A DNA stretch of 64,000 nucleotides, taken from positions 806,001-870,000 of the forward strand of contig CM034388.1 in the NCBI GenBank assembly GCA_019925095.2, read 5' to 3'. Below: more notes on the stretch, generated by a model. It was not told the origin of the DNA and did no database searches. It worked only from the letters and a program-made list of their open reading frames with translations. The DNA is from Dendrolimus kikuchii. Taxonomy: Eukaryota; Arthropoda; Insecta; Lepidoptera; Lasiocampidae. Within the stretch, counting starts at the first letter, position 1. The letters are not shown here.

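Noticed and set aside
61776..61988. 70-codon open frame in intron 24
   Set aside because: No splice-site fit with the gene and no recognisable domain.

Overview
The window looks like nuclear DNA of an insect, most likely a moth or butterfly (Lepidoptera). The evidence is indirect: small exons with GT-AG introns, AT-rich introns packed with short retroposons of a kind typical of Lepidoptera, BEL/Pao, Ty3/gypsy, R1-like, mariner and hAT elements, and no bacterial features. The species cannot be told from the sequence.

Two host genes are supported, arranged head to head. On the minus strand, four exons between 8786 and 1735 encode the N-terminal part of peroxin PEX19; the rest lies left of the window. 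On the plus strand, starting at 10651 and running off the right end, is a large gene assembled here from 28 exons whose splice phases all agree (1238 codons in the window). It encodes a Lys-rich, then Arg/Pro-rich N-terminus followed by four diverged copies of one module of about 210-250 residues. Each module has a 'W..L.G' start, a Cys-Ala/Ala-rich helix, a 'G..Y' helix and a 'Y.FDPH.....G' strand. The Cys and the Asp-x-His look complete only in module 1 and are lost in different combinations in modules 2-4. Acidic linkers separate some parts. I do not recognise a named family; a degenerate papain/OTU-like cysteine-peptidase fold is a hypothesis only.

Region by region: 1-8786 holds PEX19 exons and repeat-filled introns. 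8787-10650 is the shared intergenic (promoter) region. 10651-15185 holds exons 1-3. Intron 3 (15186-28571) carries a decayed BEL/Pao element (about 16.8-22.8 kb) and a Ty3/gypsy element (23803-28565), both in the sense direction; the gypsy copy sits directly on the splice acceptor of exon 4. 28572-37109 holds exons 4-9, an 8-bp minisatellite, an hAT element with its own minisatellite, and two other tandem arrays. Intron 9 (37110-41581) holds the longest LINE-A copy and a cluster of antisense R1-like LINE 3' ends with clear target-site duplications. 41582-64000 holds exons 10-28 with many LINE and SINE insertions in the introns.

At least 22 copies of one non-LTR element (here LINE-A, tail of ATGT repeats), about 18 copies of an A-tailed 300-bp SINE-like repeat (SINE-P), two tRNA-derived SINE families, fold-back elements and several nested insertions explain most of the non-coding sequence and most of the spurious open frames.
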